NCBI GenBank assembly: GCA_965230095.1
Contig: OZ245946.1
Location: 1,054,001 to 1,118,000, forward strand
Source of the DNA: Balneola sp965230095
GTDB taxonomy: Bacteria; Bacteroidota; Rhodothermia; Balneolales; Balneolaceae
Reading direction: 5' to 3'
Length of the DNA: 64,000 bases
In this document: positions 42,992-52,098 of the stretch, piece by piece
Layout: each line of letters starts with the position of its first letter
Position numbering within the stretch: the first letter of the stretch is position 1
The notes under the pieces: model-generated
What the model was told of the DNA's origin: nothing
What the model saw: the letters and a program-made list of their open reading frames with translations, nothing else
The model's database searches: none
Made by a program: the position numbers and the translations under genes

Positions 42992-44044
42992 ATACTTTCT
43001 GGGTATTTTGATATTCAGACCAGTTGTGATTTCGTAAGGAATAGTATTCAGTACCTTCGCCCATTTACCGGGATTAAGTTCATAACCGTTAAAAATGTTT
43101 ACTTCATCCCCTCTCTTAAATACATCAGCAGCAGAATAGATGCCGAAATAGTCCATACTAATCCGACCCACCTGCTCAATCATTTTTCCATTTATCTCAA
43201 CAGTAAATTTATCACTAATCAATCGCTGAACGCCTTCTCCATATCCAATGGGGATCGTTCCTATAATTCCATCTTCAGGAGCGGCCCACGTTTCACCGTA
43301 TCCAACAGATTCCCCCTTTTTAATAACTCTGGTTTGCATCACATACGATTTCCATTCAATAATTGGAGTTAGATCAGAAGACTCAGATTCTCCTGCTAAA
43401 TATCCATATAAACAAACTCCGGGCCTAACCGCGTCAAACTGAAGATCCAGATCCTGATAATAAAAAATAGCTCCCGTATTAGCTGTGTGCTTCATTAATT
43501 CATCTGGAAAGTGCTTCAAAACATATCTGAATTTTTCCAATTGACTTATCACACTTTCATTATCAGGCTCATCAGCGGAAGAAAAATGGGTATATATTCC
43601 GGTGCAATTGAGCTCGTTATACTTTCTGAATAGCTTTATCGCTGAGTCAAGATCTTCATCAGGAATTCCCAGTCGCCTCATTCCGGTATCAACATTGAGA
43701 TGATATTCTGTTCCGGGTTTCAAAATTTCAAAAGTCGAAATATCTGAAATAGTTGCTGTAATGTTATAGCTAAAATATTTATCAGCATCTTGTTTTTCCG
43801 GAACTTCAAATACCAGTATCGGAATTTCTATTCCACCTTCCCTAAGTTCAATAGCCTCAGATAATGTAGCCACACAAAACCAGTCAACTTGAGGGCTTAA
43901 ATGCCTTGCTATTTGTACAGCCCCATGACCGTAAGCATTATCTTTAATAACAGCCATCACTTTAACGCCGGATTTTAAACGAGACTTAATGGCTTTAAGA
44001 TTTCCATCTAACTTTGACAGATCAACTGTAATTTCTGATCTCAA
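42977..44044 (-). CDS. alr: Alanine racemase
   Basis: PLP enzyme making D-alanine for peptidoglycan. The PLP lysine is K34 in AVIKDNAYGHGA, and the catalytic tyrosine (about Y249) is in SVGYGETW. Family blocks HLNVDTGMRRLG and VRPGVCLYGY are present. At 355 residues its length is normal. It lies 12 bases after the oxidoreductase gene on the same strand, so the two may be co-transcribed. Confidence 0.95.
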   Translation of the reverse strand: MRSEITVDLSKLDGNLKAIKSRLKSGVKVMAVIKDNAYGHGAVQIARHLSPQVDWFCVATLSEAIELREGGIEIPILVFEVPEKQDADKYFSYNITATISDISTFEILKPGTEYHLNVDTGMRRLGIPDEDLDSAIKLFRKYNELNCTGIYTHFSSADEPDNESVISQLEKFRYVLKHFPDELMKHTANTGAIFYYQDLDLQFDAVRPGVCLYGYLAGESESSDLTPIIEWKSYVMQTRVIKKGESVGYGETWAAPEDGIIGTIPIGYGEGVQRLISDKFTVEINGKMIEQVGRISMDYFGIYSAADVFKRGDEVNIFNGYELNPGKWAKVLNTIPYEITTGLNIKIPRKYLKNN

Positions 44045-44056
44045 TTATTCACTCCT

Positions 44057-45652
44057 TTAAAACCATTTTTTTTTGTGTTTATCTAATATCACCGTAGCCG
44101 CATTTAGTCCTGCTGCTCCAAAAACACCACCGCCCGGGTGACAAGAAGCACTGGACAGATATAAATTCTCGATCGGTGTTTCATACTGACTCATTTCCGG
44201 AATCGGGCGAAACATAAACATCTGATCAAAACTCATTTCCACATGCATCACATTACCGCGAAGTAAGCCATGTTTCCGCTCAATATCCAACGGAGACTGA
44301 ATATACCAATCAATCAGTTTATCTTTCATATTTGGTGCATAATCCACTACTACATCATAAATTTTTTGAGCTTCCTTTTCTCTGATGTCATCCCAATTCA
44401 TTCCGTTTGCAAGTTCGTACGGATGCCATTGCGCCCACACAAACATAGTATGATTTCCATCCAGCGCTACATCAGGATCAATTGCGGAGAATGTCATGGC
44501 AAGAGCAGCCGGTTTTTCGGGCGGAATTCCTTTGGTGTAATCTCCGATGGCATTTTTCATGTATTGTACTGAAGGAGCAAGCAACTGAATTCCGTTATGG
44601 ATATAAGGGTCATCCGGTGCGGCCGTGTATTGCGGCAGTTCTTTTACCGCACAACGAATCACCATCCCAAAGCCATTGCCAACATGTATATTTCCCACTT
44701 TTTGGAAAAGAGAATCATCCAGATGATCCCGACCAACCATTTTCATCATCGTTGTTTGCACATGAGCGTTGGATACGATGATCTCTGCTCTGAACTCTTC
44801 TCCATTTTCTGTTCTGGCACCAAATGCTTTACCATTTTCAATCAGGATCTTTTCAACCGGATGATCGGCTTTTACTTCTCCGCCATGAGCTTTAATAAAA
44901 TTCTTCATCGCCTGGGTGAGCATTCCACTCCCTCCTCTCGGATGTTTGGCTCCGCTTTCATGAAGCATGGATTGCCATCCCACAAAATCTCCGGTAGCCG
45001 AATGATCCGGTAACGGACCCGACTGAGCTGCAAACCAAAGCAGTGCGGCTTTCATGTAAGGATTTTCAAATGAATCCTCAACCACCTTTCCATAGCTGGA
45101 TAAGATCTTTTGCAATCCGGAAACCTGTTCCCCTTTTTTGAACATGGCGCCATCCTTGATCTGATTGAGTGCCATCTCAGCAAAAATATTCTTTGTAGAA
45201 GGCGGTGTCGTAAAAATTTTAAGAACACCTTTATTGATCTTTCCCCAAAATTCTACAAAGTCTTTGTAATTCTTAACGTCTTCAGGAGCTACTTTTGAAA
45301 TGGACTCTAGAGTTCTGTCCAGATCTTTAAAAAAATGAATAACCCCTTTTCCTGTTGGCACCGGATACGACATGATCGGGTCCATCTCGATATATTCAAG
45401 CCCATACTTTTCGAGCTCTAATTCCTCTATAATTCCTGTTTGATGGATCATAATATGAACTGAAGAACCAACATCCATTCTGAACCCATTGGGGTTTTCA
45501 GGAGATTTAAACATGGTTTCTGTACGTACTGCACCGCCAATGGTATCGCATTTTTCCAGCACCAAAACTCTCTTTCCTGCCTTAGCCAGATAGCAGCCCG
45601 TCGTTAATCCGTTGTGACCTGAACCAATAATTATTGCGTCGTATTTATTCAT
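44057..45652 (-). CDS. PYROXD2/phytoene-dehydrogenase-like FAD oxidoreductase
   Basis: FAD-dependent oxidoreductase of 531 residues. The N-terminal dinucleotide-binding motif is IIGSGHNGLTTGCYLAKAGK followed by VLVLEKCDTIGGAVRTE. A C-terminal block (YLSSASCHPGGGVFGAAGLNAA) is typical of the phytoene desaturase/PYROXD2 group. The long central RGGSGMLTQAMKNFIKAHGGEV also fits. Carotenoid partners are absent nearby, so a PYROXD2-like oxidoreductase is the safer name. Confidence 0.85.
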   Translation of the reverse strand: MNKYDAIIIGSGHNGLTTGCYLAKAGKRVLVLEKCDTIGGAVRTETMFKSPENPNGFRMDVGSSVHIMIHQTGIIEELELEKYGLEYIEMDPIMSYPVPTGKGVIHFFKDLDRTLESISKVAPEDVKNYKDFVEFWGKINKGVLKIFTTPPSTKNIFAEMALNQIKDGAMFKKGEQVSGLQKILSSYGKVVEDSFENPYMKAALLWFAAQSGPLPDHSATGDFVGWQSMLHESGAKHPRGGSGMLTQAMKNFIKAHGGEVKADHPVEKILIENGKAFGARTENGEEFRAEIIVSNAHVQTTMMKMVGRDHLDDSLFQKVGNIHVGNGFGMVIRCAVKELPQYTAAPDDPYIHNGIQLLAPSVQYMKNAIGDYTKGIPPEKPAALAMTFSAIDPDVALDGNHTMFVWAQWHPYELANGMNWDDIREKEAQKIYDVVVDYAPNMKDKLIDWYIQSPLDIERKHGLLRGNVMHVEMSFDQMFMFRPIPEMSQYETPIENLYLSSASCHPGGGVFGAAGLNAATVILDKHKKKWF

Positions 45653-46175
45653 GCGTCAAAGATAAAATGAATTGATTGAAACCAAAGGTTTATTAAGATA
45701 TTTGTTGAAGATATTTACCATCATCGAAATCATTTCTGATATCAGATAATTCCAAAGTTATTCCTGTCCGCCAGTTGGAGGATCATGATTTTCGTGAGAC
45801 TTATTTCATAAACGCTGTTACAAACTCCATCACCCCGCTTTCAGCGAAATGATGGTTAGCAACATCTCCGTCTGTCAGGCTTTGCACGGCTGACGGTTTT
45901 TGGTTTTGGAAAGGGAACGGACCTCCCCAACAACGAAATAAATTCTTGGGTTCTGAATAGTTCACCGCTCCCTGCCCACCGGTCAGACAGGCATTATTAG
46001 AAGGGGAATTCCCGAATTGATTCTAATTTTATTCTCGAGGCATGAGCCTGCTTATTCGGCAGACAGGCTGCGAGATGACCGATTCATTTTATAAATGAGT
46101 CCTTTTCAACAAAACAGAACTATTTTTGTAAGTGAAATATCTAACATCTATTATCCCGAAAACAAATCAACTACA
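45653..46175. other. Gene-free region upstream of the MBL-fold gene
   Basis: About 500 bases before the preferred start of the hydrolase gene. It includes two 22-base related palindrome-like units, CCTGCCCACCGGTCAGACAGGC (45971-45992, quoted in part as CAGACAGGC) and its relative at 46047-46068, and a GC-rich stem-like stretch CCGTCTGTCAGGC...CTGACGG near 45868-45896 followed by T residues. Promoters for the divergent oxidoreductase and hydrolase must lie here. No ORF is credible. Confidence 0.35.
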
Positions 46176-47024
46176 ATGAAGATCGGAACATTCGAAATTG
46201 AGCATTTAAGTGAGGGAATCTTTGAAGCCTTTGAAGATGGTACATTTCAGAAAGTTGATTCAGAGACCATTACCGGTATGCCTGACGATGGTTATGGTAA
46301 AAATCTGACTGCTAAAATCGGTATCGACCCCATTCTTATCAAAACCGGAAAACAAAACATTTTAGTTGATACCGGATTGGGTTGGGGATTGGATGCAAAA
46401 AGTTCTTATGTAAATACCTCCAATTTGAAAACAAATCTGGATATTTTCGGACTAAGTCCGGTAGACATTACTCATGTAGTGCTCACACATTTACATTTTG
46501 ATCATGCCGGAGGTTCCACTTATGTGGATGACAACACAAGTACACAGCCAACCATGGCATATGCTAATTACTTTCTGCAAAAGAAAGAATGGGCCTATGC
46601 TCTTCAACAGATCGGAGAAGAACAACTACAAAAAGGCGGTCATTATGATCTGGATGAATTCTATAAACTTGCTGCAGATGAAAAACTGGTTTTTGTAGTA
46701 GATGCTCACTTTGAATTGGTTCCGGGAATTGAGCTCATACGAACCGGAGGTCACACGCCGGGACACCAAATCGTTAAAATTCAAAGTGAAGGTGATACAG
46801 CCTATATTTTAGGAGATTTGGTTCCAAGTGAAGATCATTTAAATCACTACGCCATGAAGCAGATGGATGTTGAGCCACTGCAATCCAAGAAAGCAAAAAC
46901 TCTTTTACTCCGACAAGCTTACGAAGAAAACGCGGTATTACTTTTTTATCACTCCATTCACACCAAAGCCGGAAGGTTGCTGAAGGATGTAGACCGAAAA
47001 TATGTACTGGAAGATGTTAAATAA
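46176..47024 (+). CDS. MBL-fold metallo-hydrolase
   Basis: Metallo-beta-lactamase-fold hydrolase. The metal-binding HxHxDH motif is HLHFDHAGG, with a later GGHTPGH and GDLVPSEDH supplying further ligands. About 283 residues from ATG at 46176, which starts MKIGTFEIEHLSEG. An in-frame ATG at 46095 would add 27 residues of no visible homology. Substrate unknown; the fold includes lactonases, glyoxalases and phosphodiesterases. Confidence 0.85.
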   Translation: MKIGTFEIEHLSEGIFEAFEDGTFQKVDSETITGMPDDGYGKNLTAKIGIDPILIKTGKQNILVDTGLGWGLDAKSSYVNTSNLKTNLDIFGLSPVDITHVVLTHLHFDHAGGSTYVDDNTSTQPTMAYANYFLQKKEWAYALQQIGEEQLQKGGHYDLDEFYKLAADEKLVFVVDAHFELVPGIELIRTGGHTPGHQIVKIQSEGDTAYILGDLVPSEDHLNHYAMKQMDVEPLQSKKAKTLLLRQAYEENAVLLFYHSIHTKAGRLLKDVDRKYVLEDVK

Positions 47025-47149
47025 TTCCTTTGAAAAGATATAAGTGACAGAATAATTAATACTTATTAGTGATATTCTGCTATTTTGCTGGATAACATCA
47101 ATAAATCTTAAACATGTAATTGGGATAACATGAATAGAGCGCGTGTTAT

Positions 47150-47164
47150 GCCGATGTTGGCGGG
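47150..47164. repeat. 15-bp inverted repeat left of the cassette-like gene (mate 47843-47857)
   Basis: GCCGATGTTGGCGGG here is the exact complement of CCCGCCAACATCGGC at 47843-47857. Just upstream is GTGTTATG, which resembles the GTTRRRY core of an integron cassette start. It precedes the gene at 47193 by about 30 bases. Confidence 0.55.
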
Positions 47165-47192
47165 CATGCAAAAAAGACGACCTTAACATAAA

Positions 47193-47831
47193 ATGAACTT
47201 CTTCAAAAAAATATTCAGAACATCTGAAAAACCGACTGACAGTTGGACGATGTTCAGTACTTCAAAGAAAGAAGTTAACGACTTACTCGTTTCGACAGGA
47301 CAACTAAGAATTGAAATTGATTTTCTGCAAATTGACAACTATCCTTTCCAACCTTCTATCGCTTACGGACAGACAAAAATATTAGTCGACACAATTGACG
47401 AAATTGACATTGAATCTTATCCACCAACAATTAAGGTAAAGGATGATCTCATTTTTCTGACTTCGGAGAAAAGGGATGAATTGAAAGAATTTGCTCGTAG
47501 AAACAACCTAAAAACGGTAAAACGACCAGACATTTGGGGTTGGATTTTAGAACCTTTCTTAGACACCGAGTTCACGAAGGAAACAGATGAACGCTTGACC
47601 AGACTTTTAAATGAATATGGATTGTCAAAAGAAACTGTTGACTCAATTAGGAAGGAAGTCAAAACCCAAATGCTGAAATATAATTTTGACACTATGCTTT
47701 GGGAATGGGGTGGATTAGGAGCAGAAGATGTTCTTAAAGCCATGCGGACAAAATATGACGAAGAAGATTTTAAAGAGTTTTACGATAAGGTGATGAAAAT
47801 CGCATTGTTGACTAAACAGACGAAAGAATAA
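47193..47831 (+). CDS. Hypothetical cassette-like protein, 212 aa
   Basis: An unrecognised 212-residue acidic/basic protein without signal peptide or membrane helix. It has a patch of aromatic residues (DIWGWILEPFLDTEF) and a helical C-terminus (YDEEDFKEFYDKVMKIALL). The gene is bracketed by a 15-bp inverted repeat and followed by an imperfect palindrome, the structure of a mobile gene cassette. Function unknown. Confidence 0.7.
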   Translation: MNFFKKIFRTSEKPTDSWTMFSTSKKEVNDLLVSTGQLRIEIDFLQIDNYPFQPSIAYGQTKILVDTIDEIDIESYPPTIKVKDDLIFLTSEKRDELKEFARRNNLKTVKRPDIWGWILEPFLDTEFTKETDERLTRLLNEYGLSKETVDSIRKEVKTQMLKYNFDTMLWEWGGLGAEDVLKAMRTKYDEEDFKEFYDKVMKIALLTKQTKE

Positions 47832-47842
47832 AAAAAGCACGA

Positions 47843-47975
47843 CCCGCCAACATCGGCTATAGCAAATGCGGGCTGACTGCACAAAATGAAGATATTACAA
47901 CTAAATAAAATTACGGTAGGCAGACAAGAAAGCGGTTTCAAAATCCCGCACTTGCCATAGCCAGGGCCGTTAAAG
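47843..47975 (+). other. Possible attC-like palindrome after the cassette-like gene
   Basis: GGCTATAGCAAATGCGGG (47855-47872) and CCCGCACTTGCCATAGCC (47945-47962) pair with 16 of 18 matches across a 72-base loop. The flanks carry CCAAC on the left and GTTAAAG on the right, weak matches to the RYYYAAC and GTTRRRY cores. The left flank is also the mate (47843-47857) of the inverted repeat at 47150-47164. Position right after a gene fits an attC, but the cores are poorer than at 4360-4496. Confidence 0.45.
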
Positions 47976-47993
47976 ATGAATTCGCTTCGCTCT

Positions 47994-48467
47994 TTATCTC
48001 TCTCCTGCCCCGGCCATATCCATAATTTTATTCCATTCGGCTTCACGAACCGGAGTTATGGATAATCGGGATAAGCGAAATAATTCCATGTCATCCAAAG
48101 CTGATTCTTTTTTCATAGCTTCACGATCCACAGGCGTATCAAACTTTTGAAGGAATTTAACATCCACTAATATCCAGGTGGGATCTTCTTCACTGCTTTT
48201 AGGATCGAAATATTTTGAGTCAGGATCGAATTGTGTCGGGTCCGGATACGGTTCACTGGCTACTTCCATTGTTCCTACTATTTCAGGGGGAGAAATACGG
48301 GAATGATAAAACAATACCTTGTCTCCTATCTTCATTTCATCCCGCATGTAATTCCGGGCTGCGTAGTTTCGAATTCCGTCCCAGGGCTCAACCTGATCCC
48401 TTTCGAGGTCATCAATGCTGTACGCATCAGGTTCAGATTTCATTAACCAATACTTACGTTCGCTCAT
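47994..48467 (-). CDS. EVE-domain protein
   Basis: A 157-residue single-domain EVE (PUA-like) protein. The signature start KYWLMKSEPDAYSIDDL and the GIRNYAARNYMRDEMKIGD segment define the family, and WDGIRNYAAR is its conserved pocket region. EVE proteins bind modified bases in RNA or DNA, and fused forms occur in defence systems; here it stands alone. Divergent from nothing close by; it shares an intergenic region with the end of the rhamnose operon. Confidence 0.9.
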   Translation of the reverse strand: MSERKYWLMKSEPDAYSIDDLERDQVEPWDGIRNYAARNYMRDEMKIGDKVLFYHSRISPPEIVGTMEVASEPYPDPTQFDPDSKYFDPKSSEEDPTWILVDVKFLQKFDTPVDREAMKKESALDDMELFRLSRLSITPVREAEWNKIMDMAGAGER

Positions 48468-48496
48468 TGCTCACTAATTTTGAATTGAAAATTAAT

Positions 48497-48546
48497 AATT
48501 AAGAATGCAGATTAGGGTTAGGTAAAACTAATCTGCATTCTTAATT
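48497..48546. terminator. Long perfect hairpin, probable terminator of the rfb operon
   Basis: A perfect 19-bp stem, AATTAAGAATGCAGATTAG (48497-48515) with its complement at 48528-48546, and a 12-base loop. It lies 24 bases past the rfbB stop and before the EVE gene on the same strand. The stem is long but AT-rich with no strong T tract, so processing or mRNA stabilisation is also possible. Confidence 0.6.
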
Positions 48547-48569
48547 GATATTTGAATCATCGTTGATTG

Positions 48570-49571
48570 TTATTTGTATTTCTGTACATACCACAAAACT
48601 GTGTCTCTCAGCATTCCATCAAAATCAACAGAAGGTTCCCAACCCAGTTCGTTTTTTATCTTTGAGGCATCAATCGCATACCGGAAATCGTGTCCCAATC
48701 GATCGGTTACAAAACTGATCAGGTTCTTGTAATCACCATCCGGACCGTTGCCAACTTCTTCATTCAATAAATCACAAAGCTTGTGAACCAGTTCAATATT
48801 TTTCCACTCGTTGTTTCCACCGATGTTATATACCTCACCGGCTTTTCCTTTCAGGTAGGCTGTTTCCAGCGCCGAGCAATGATCGATCACATTCAGCCAG
48901 TCACGTACATTTTCGCCTTTACCATACACCGGTATTGGATTGTGATTGATCGCATTTCGGATTACAGTTGGAATTAGTTTTTCATCATGTTGATGTGGTC
49001 CGTAGTTGTTAGAACAATTGGTCGTAACCACATTCATTCCATAGGTATGAAAATACGCTCTTACAATCATATCACTGCTCGCTTTGGAAGCACTATACGG
49101 AGAATTCGGGGCATAAGGAGTTTGCTCGGTAAAGAAACCATCGTCTTCCAGTTCACCATAAACCTCATCGGTGGAAACATGAACAAAGCGATTATTTATC
49201 CAGTTTTCTTCGTCATCCTGCCAAAGCTGTCTGCATTCTTCCAGAATATTGAAAGTCCCGACCACATTGGATAAAATAAACGGTTCCGGGCCCGAAATAG
49301 AATTATCTACATGAGATTCTGCGGCTAAATGAAAAACCCCGTCGGGCTGAAAGGTTTTAACAATGTCTTTTACCTCATCGCGGTCAACAAGATCAATTTT
49401 TTTAAAATAATAGCGTTCTGAATCCCGAAGAGGTTTTAAATAACCTGTATCTGAAGCGTAGGTCAGTTTATCAATATTCATGATGGTCCAATCAGGATTA
49501 TCCTTGAATAATTTCAGTATCAAATTTGAACCAATAAAACCGGCACCTCCGGTTACAATGATCTTCTTCAA
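48570..49571 (-). CDS. rfbB: dTDP-glucose 4,6-dehydratase
   Basis: Second step of dTDP-L-rhamnose synthesis. Short-chain dehydrogenase fold with NAD motif GGAGFIGSN, catalytic YSASK (YxxxK) and the HVSTDEVYGEL segment carrying the Thr/Asp/Glu triad. At 333 residues its length is normal. The ATG overlaps the rfbC stop by four bases, so it is the last gene of the operon. Confidence 0.95.
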   Translation of the reverse strand: MKKIIVTGGAGFIGSNLILKLFKDNPDWTIMNIDKLTYASDTGYLKPLRDSERYYFKKIDLVDRDEVKDIVKTFQPDGVFHLAAESHVDNSISGPEPFILSNVVGTFNILEECRQLWQDDEENWINNRFVHVSTDEVYGELEDDGFFTEQTPYAPNSPYSASKASSDMIVRAYFHTYGMNVVTTNCSNNYGPHQHDEKLIPTVIRNAINHNPIPVYGKGENVRDWLNVIDHCSALETAYLKGKAGEVYNIGGNNEWKNIELVHKLCDLLNEEVGNGPDGDYKNLISFVTDRLGHDFRYAIDASKIKNELGWEPSVDFDGMLRDTVLWYVQKYK

Positions 49572-50113
49572 AATGTATCCTCTTCTTTAAGTGATGAAAA
49601 TAGTGGATGCTTTCTGTCTTTTTCGGAAAGAACAGGCTTACTTACATCCCAGTTGATTCTAATGAGCGGGTCATCCCAACGTATGCCTCTCTCTCCTTCT
49701 TTGTTATAATAATCTGAGCACTTATACGATACAATGGCTTCTTCACTAAGTACTGAAAAACCGTGAGCAAATCCTTTGGGAACCAATAGTGAGCGATGGT
49801 TTTTTTCAGATAGTTTGTAGGCTACATAATTTCCGAAGGTAGAAGAATTCCTTCTTATATCTACAGCTACATCCAGTATTTCACCTCTCAAACAGGTAAT
49901 CAGTTTATCCTGTGGATTTTCGATTTGATAATGCAAACCCCGTATGGTTCCCTGATAAGATTTAGATACATTATCCTGTACAAATTCTAAATCAAATCCT
50001 ATTTGTTCTAAATGTGATTTTCTGAATGATTCGAAAAAGTATCCCCTGTCATCTCCAAAAACGTCAGGTTCAAAGACATACACTCCTTTTATTCTGCTTT
50101 CTGAGATTTTCAT
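49568..50113 (-). CDS. rfbC: dTDP-4-dehydrorhamnose 3,5-epimerase
   Basis: Cupin-fold epimerase of the rhamnose pathway. Motifs: FVQDNVSKSYQGTIRGLHYQ with the catalytic His, then VDIRRNSSTFG and VPKGFAHGFSVLSE, and YKCSDYYNKEGERGIRWDDP. Preferred start is ATG at 50113 (MKISESRIKG), two bases after the rfbD stop; an upstream ATG at 50155 overlaps rfbD. About 181 residues, as usual. Confidence 0.95.
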   Translation of the reverse strand: MKISESRIKGVYVFEPDVFGDDRGYFFESFRKSHLEQIGFDLEFVQDNVSKSYQGTIRGLHYQIENPQDKLITCLRGEILDVAVDIRRNSSTFGNYVAYKLSEKNHRSLLVPKGFAHGFSVLSEEAIVSYKCSDYYNKEGERGIRWDDPLIRINWDVSKPVLSEKDRKHPLFSSLKEEDTF

Positions 50114-50115
50114 TC

Positions 50116-50973
50116 TTATAACTGTTTTAGCAATCTTTGTAAACCTGTTTTCCAATCCTGTATCAGGATGCCGTCAACATTACTAATTTTTTGTGTACTT
50201 AACTTGGAAAAAAATGGTCTTTTGGCTTTAGTGGGAAAGTCGGCTGTACTCACCGCGTTTACCTTTACATGTATCCCTTTTTGTTTAAAGATCTCCTTAG
50301 AAAAATGATACCATGTTGTCATTCCTTCTGAGCTTAAATGATAAGTTCCGGATTTGTTTTGTTGAAGTAATTCAAAGGTTTGCTCCACAACCTGGTTTGC
50401 AAAAGTAGGAGCACCAAACTGATCGTTCACTACATTCAGCTCATCTTTTACTACTCCCAGCTTCAGCATTGTTTTAACAAAATTATGTCCGTACTGTCCG
50501 CATAACCATGAAACTCTTACGATTAAGTGATCACAATCTGAATCTTTAATAACTACTTCGCCTCTTCTCTTTGTTGCTCCATATATATTGATGGGCTTTG
50601 TAACAAAGTCTTCCGGATAGCCATCAGGAACTTGCAGACGATCCTCTTTAGAACCTGAAAAAACGTAATCTGTTGAGTAGTGAATAAATTTCGTGCTATG
50701 ATCTGAACAAAGCTTACAGATATATTTCAGAGCCTCTGAATTAACCAAAGCAGCTAATTCTACTTCTTCTTCAGCTTTATCAACTTTAGTATAAGCTGCA
50801 CAATTTATGAAAAAGTCAGGTTGTTCGGTTTTGAAACTATATTCAAGCTGGTCTTCATCCAAAATATTTAATTCGCTTGAAGCATACCCTTTGAATGAAA
50901 TACCATTATTAATACAGAAATCAACCCATTCCTTTCCCAGTTGACCTCCGGCACCGGTGATCAAAAGCTTCAT
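50116..50973 (-). CDS. rfbD: dTDP-4-dehydrorhamnose reductase
   Basis: Final NADPH-dependent step to dTDP-L-rhamnose. NAD(P) motif ITGAGGQLGKEW, FINCAAYTKVDKAEEE, the STDYVFSG segment and the YGATKRRGE catalytic YxxxK. At 285 residues its length is normal. It lies three bases after rfbA and precedes rfbC, giving gene order A-D-C-B. Confidence 0.95.
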   Translation of the reverse strand: MKLLITGAGGQLGKEWVDFCINNGISFKGYASSELNILDEDQLEYSFKTEQPDFFINCAAYTKVDKAEEEVELAALVNSEALKYICKLCSDHSTKFIHYSTDYVFSGSKEDRLQVPDGYPEDFVTKPINIYGATKRRGEVVIKDSDCDHLIVRVSWLCGQYGHNFVKTMLKLGVVKDELNVVNDQFGAPTFANQVVEQTFELLQQNKSGTYHLSSEGMTTWYHFSKEIFKQKGIHVKVNAVSTADFPTKAKRPFFSKLSTQKISNVDGILIQDWKTGLQRLLKQL

Positions 50974-50976
50974 AAA

Positions 50977-51678
50977 TTAACCCTGAACCAGTTTGTTCGC
51001 ATGTTTATAAGAATCAGGGGTTCCGGCATCAGTCCACCAACCTTCTAATACCGAACTTTTCATTTGCCCCTGTTTTATGTAGTAATTGTTTACATCTGTA
51101 ATTTCTAACTCTCCTCTGCCGGAGGGTTTTAATGTTTTAATGCATTCAAATACGTTCGCATCATAAAAGTATATACCTGTCACCGCAAAATTGGATTTTG
51201 GTTCTTGCGGCTTTTCATCGATAGAAATAACTTTCTCACCTTCCAGCTCCGCAACGCCATATCGCTCAGGATCTTCCACTTCCTGAATCAAAATTTGAGC
51301 GCCCGCGCCGTCATAATTTTTTACAGCAGTACTAAGGGAATTTTCAAAAATATTATCTCCTAAAATTACAATTACAGGATCATTTCCGGCGAAATTTTCT
51401 GCAAGCCCCAAAGCCTGAGCTATTCCACCGGCTTCGTCCTGAACTTTATATGTAAATCTGCAATTAAAATCTTTTCCCGATCCCAGAAGGTTTACAACAT
51501 CTCCCATATGCTCGGTACCGGTAACAATTAAAATCTCTTCAATACCAACCTCAGTGAGCTTTTCAATGGGATGATAAATCATGGGTTTTTCCCCGACCGG
51601 TAATAAATGTTTGTTTGTTACTTTGGTTAAAGGATAAAGTCTGGATCCCGTACCGCCAGCCAAAATAATGCCTTTCAT
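50977..51678 (-). CDS. rfbA: Glucose-1-phosphate thymidylyltransferase, short form
   Basis: Makes dTDP-glucose from dTTP and glucose-1-phosphate. Nucleotidyltransferase motif GIILAGGTGSRLYPLTKVTN, NKHLLPVGEKPMIYHP and the metal/substrate GDNIF segment. At 233 residues it lacks the C-terminal part of the 290-residue E. coli type, so it is the short RmlA form. First gene of the rhamnose operon. No glycosyltransferase gene is in the window. Confidence 0.88.
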   Translation of the reverse strand: MKGIILAGGTGSRLYPLTKVTNKHLLPVGEKPMIYHPIEKLTEVGIEEILIVTGTEHMGDVVNLLGSGKDFNCRFTYKVQDEAGGIAQALGLAENFAGNDPVIVILGDNIFENSLSTAVKNYDGAGAQILIQEVEDPERYGVAELEGEKVISIDEKPQEPKSNFAVTGIYFYDANVFECIKTLKPSGRGELEITDVNNYYIKQGQMKSSVLEGWWTDAGTPDSYKHANKLVQG

Positions 51679-51789
51679 AATATAGATCTGATGTCAATAA
51701 TTTTTCTTTTCAGTGAAGGTACAAATAGAATTGATGTTTGACCAAAACTACTCTTTCTAAACTTAATTAAAAACTAATATTAGAGTTGA

Positions 51790-52040
51790 TTAATCCTTAA
51801 AAGTCCAAACTCATTTAATCCTTCAACTAAGATCAAATTCACGCTACCGGATCAAAGCAAAGCAATACTTGAGGTTTATGATATATTAGGAAGAAAGATT
51901 GTTGACTTAGTATCCGAAGAATTATCTGCCGGAAAATACATTTATGAATGGGATGCCGCAATCAATCCAGCAGAGTATACTTACATCGCTTAGTTACATT
52001 TAATGGAACTCACATCAGGAAGGTGACTTTAGTCAAGTAA
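51790..52040 (+). pseudogene. Decayed T9SS type A C-terminal sorting domain
   Basis: Translation from about 51805 gives PNSFNPSTKIKFTLP, then VYDILGRKIVDLVSEELSAG, a T9SS type A sorting domain lacking any start or body. The frame breaks at NPAEYTYIA with a stop near 51990. A one-base-shifted frame continues with VYLHRLVTFNGTHIRKVTLVK and a stop at 52038, the proper family ending. A single lost base (in the AGV codons) explains both. It is the relic of a third member of the adhesin family that follows. The rest of 51679-52098 holds no gene. Confidence 0.75.
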
Positions 52041-52060
52041 ACGTTTCTATAAATACTGTA

Positions 52061-52080
52061 GTTAGAATTGTTTAATGAAG
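52061..52080 (+). repeat. Spacer repeat GTTAGAATTG(A/T)TTAAT ahead of each adhesin unit
   Basis: GTTAGAATTGTTTAAT here matches GTTAGAATTGATTAAT at 60151-60166 (before the second adhesin) and a relative TTAGAGTTGATTAAT at 51780-51794 (before the decayed domain). All three stand just upstream of a family unit or relic, so they are remains of tandem duplication and could include a shared promoter element. Confidence 0.5.
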
Positions 52081-52098
52081 CCAATTAAGCATTAATAA

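Noticed and set aside
45868..45905. Intrinsic terminator CCGTC...GACGG followed by T residues
   Set aside because: Only five good base pairs and no plus-strand gene upstream for it to end; recorded within the intergenic entry only.
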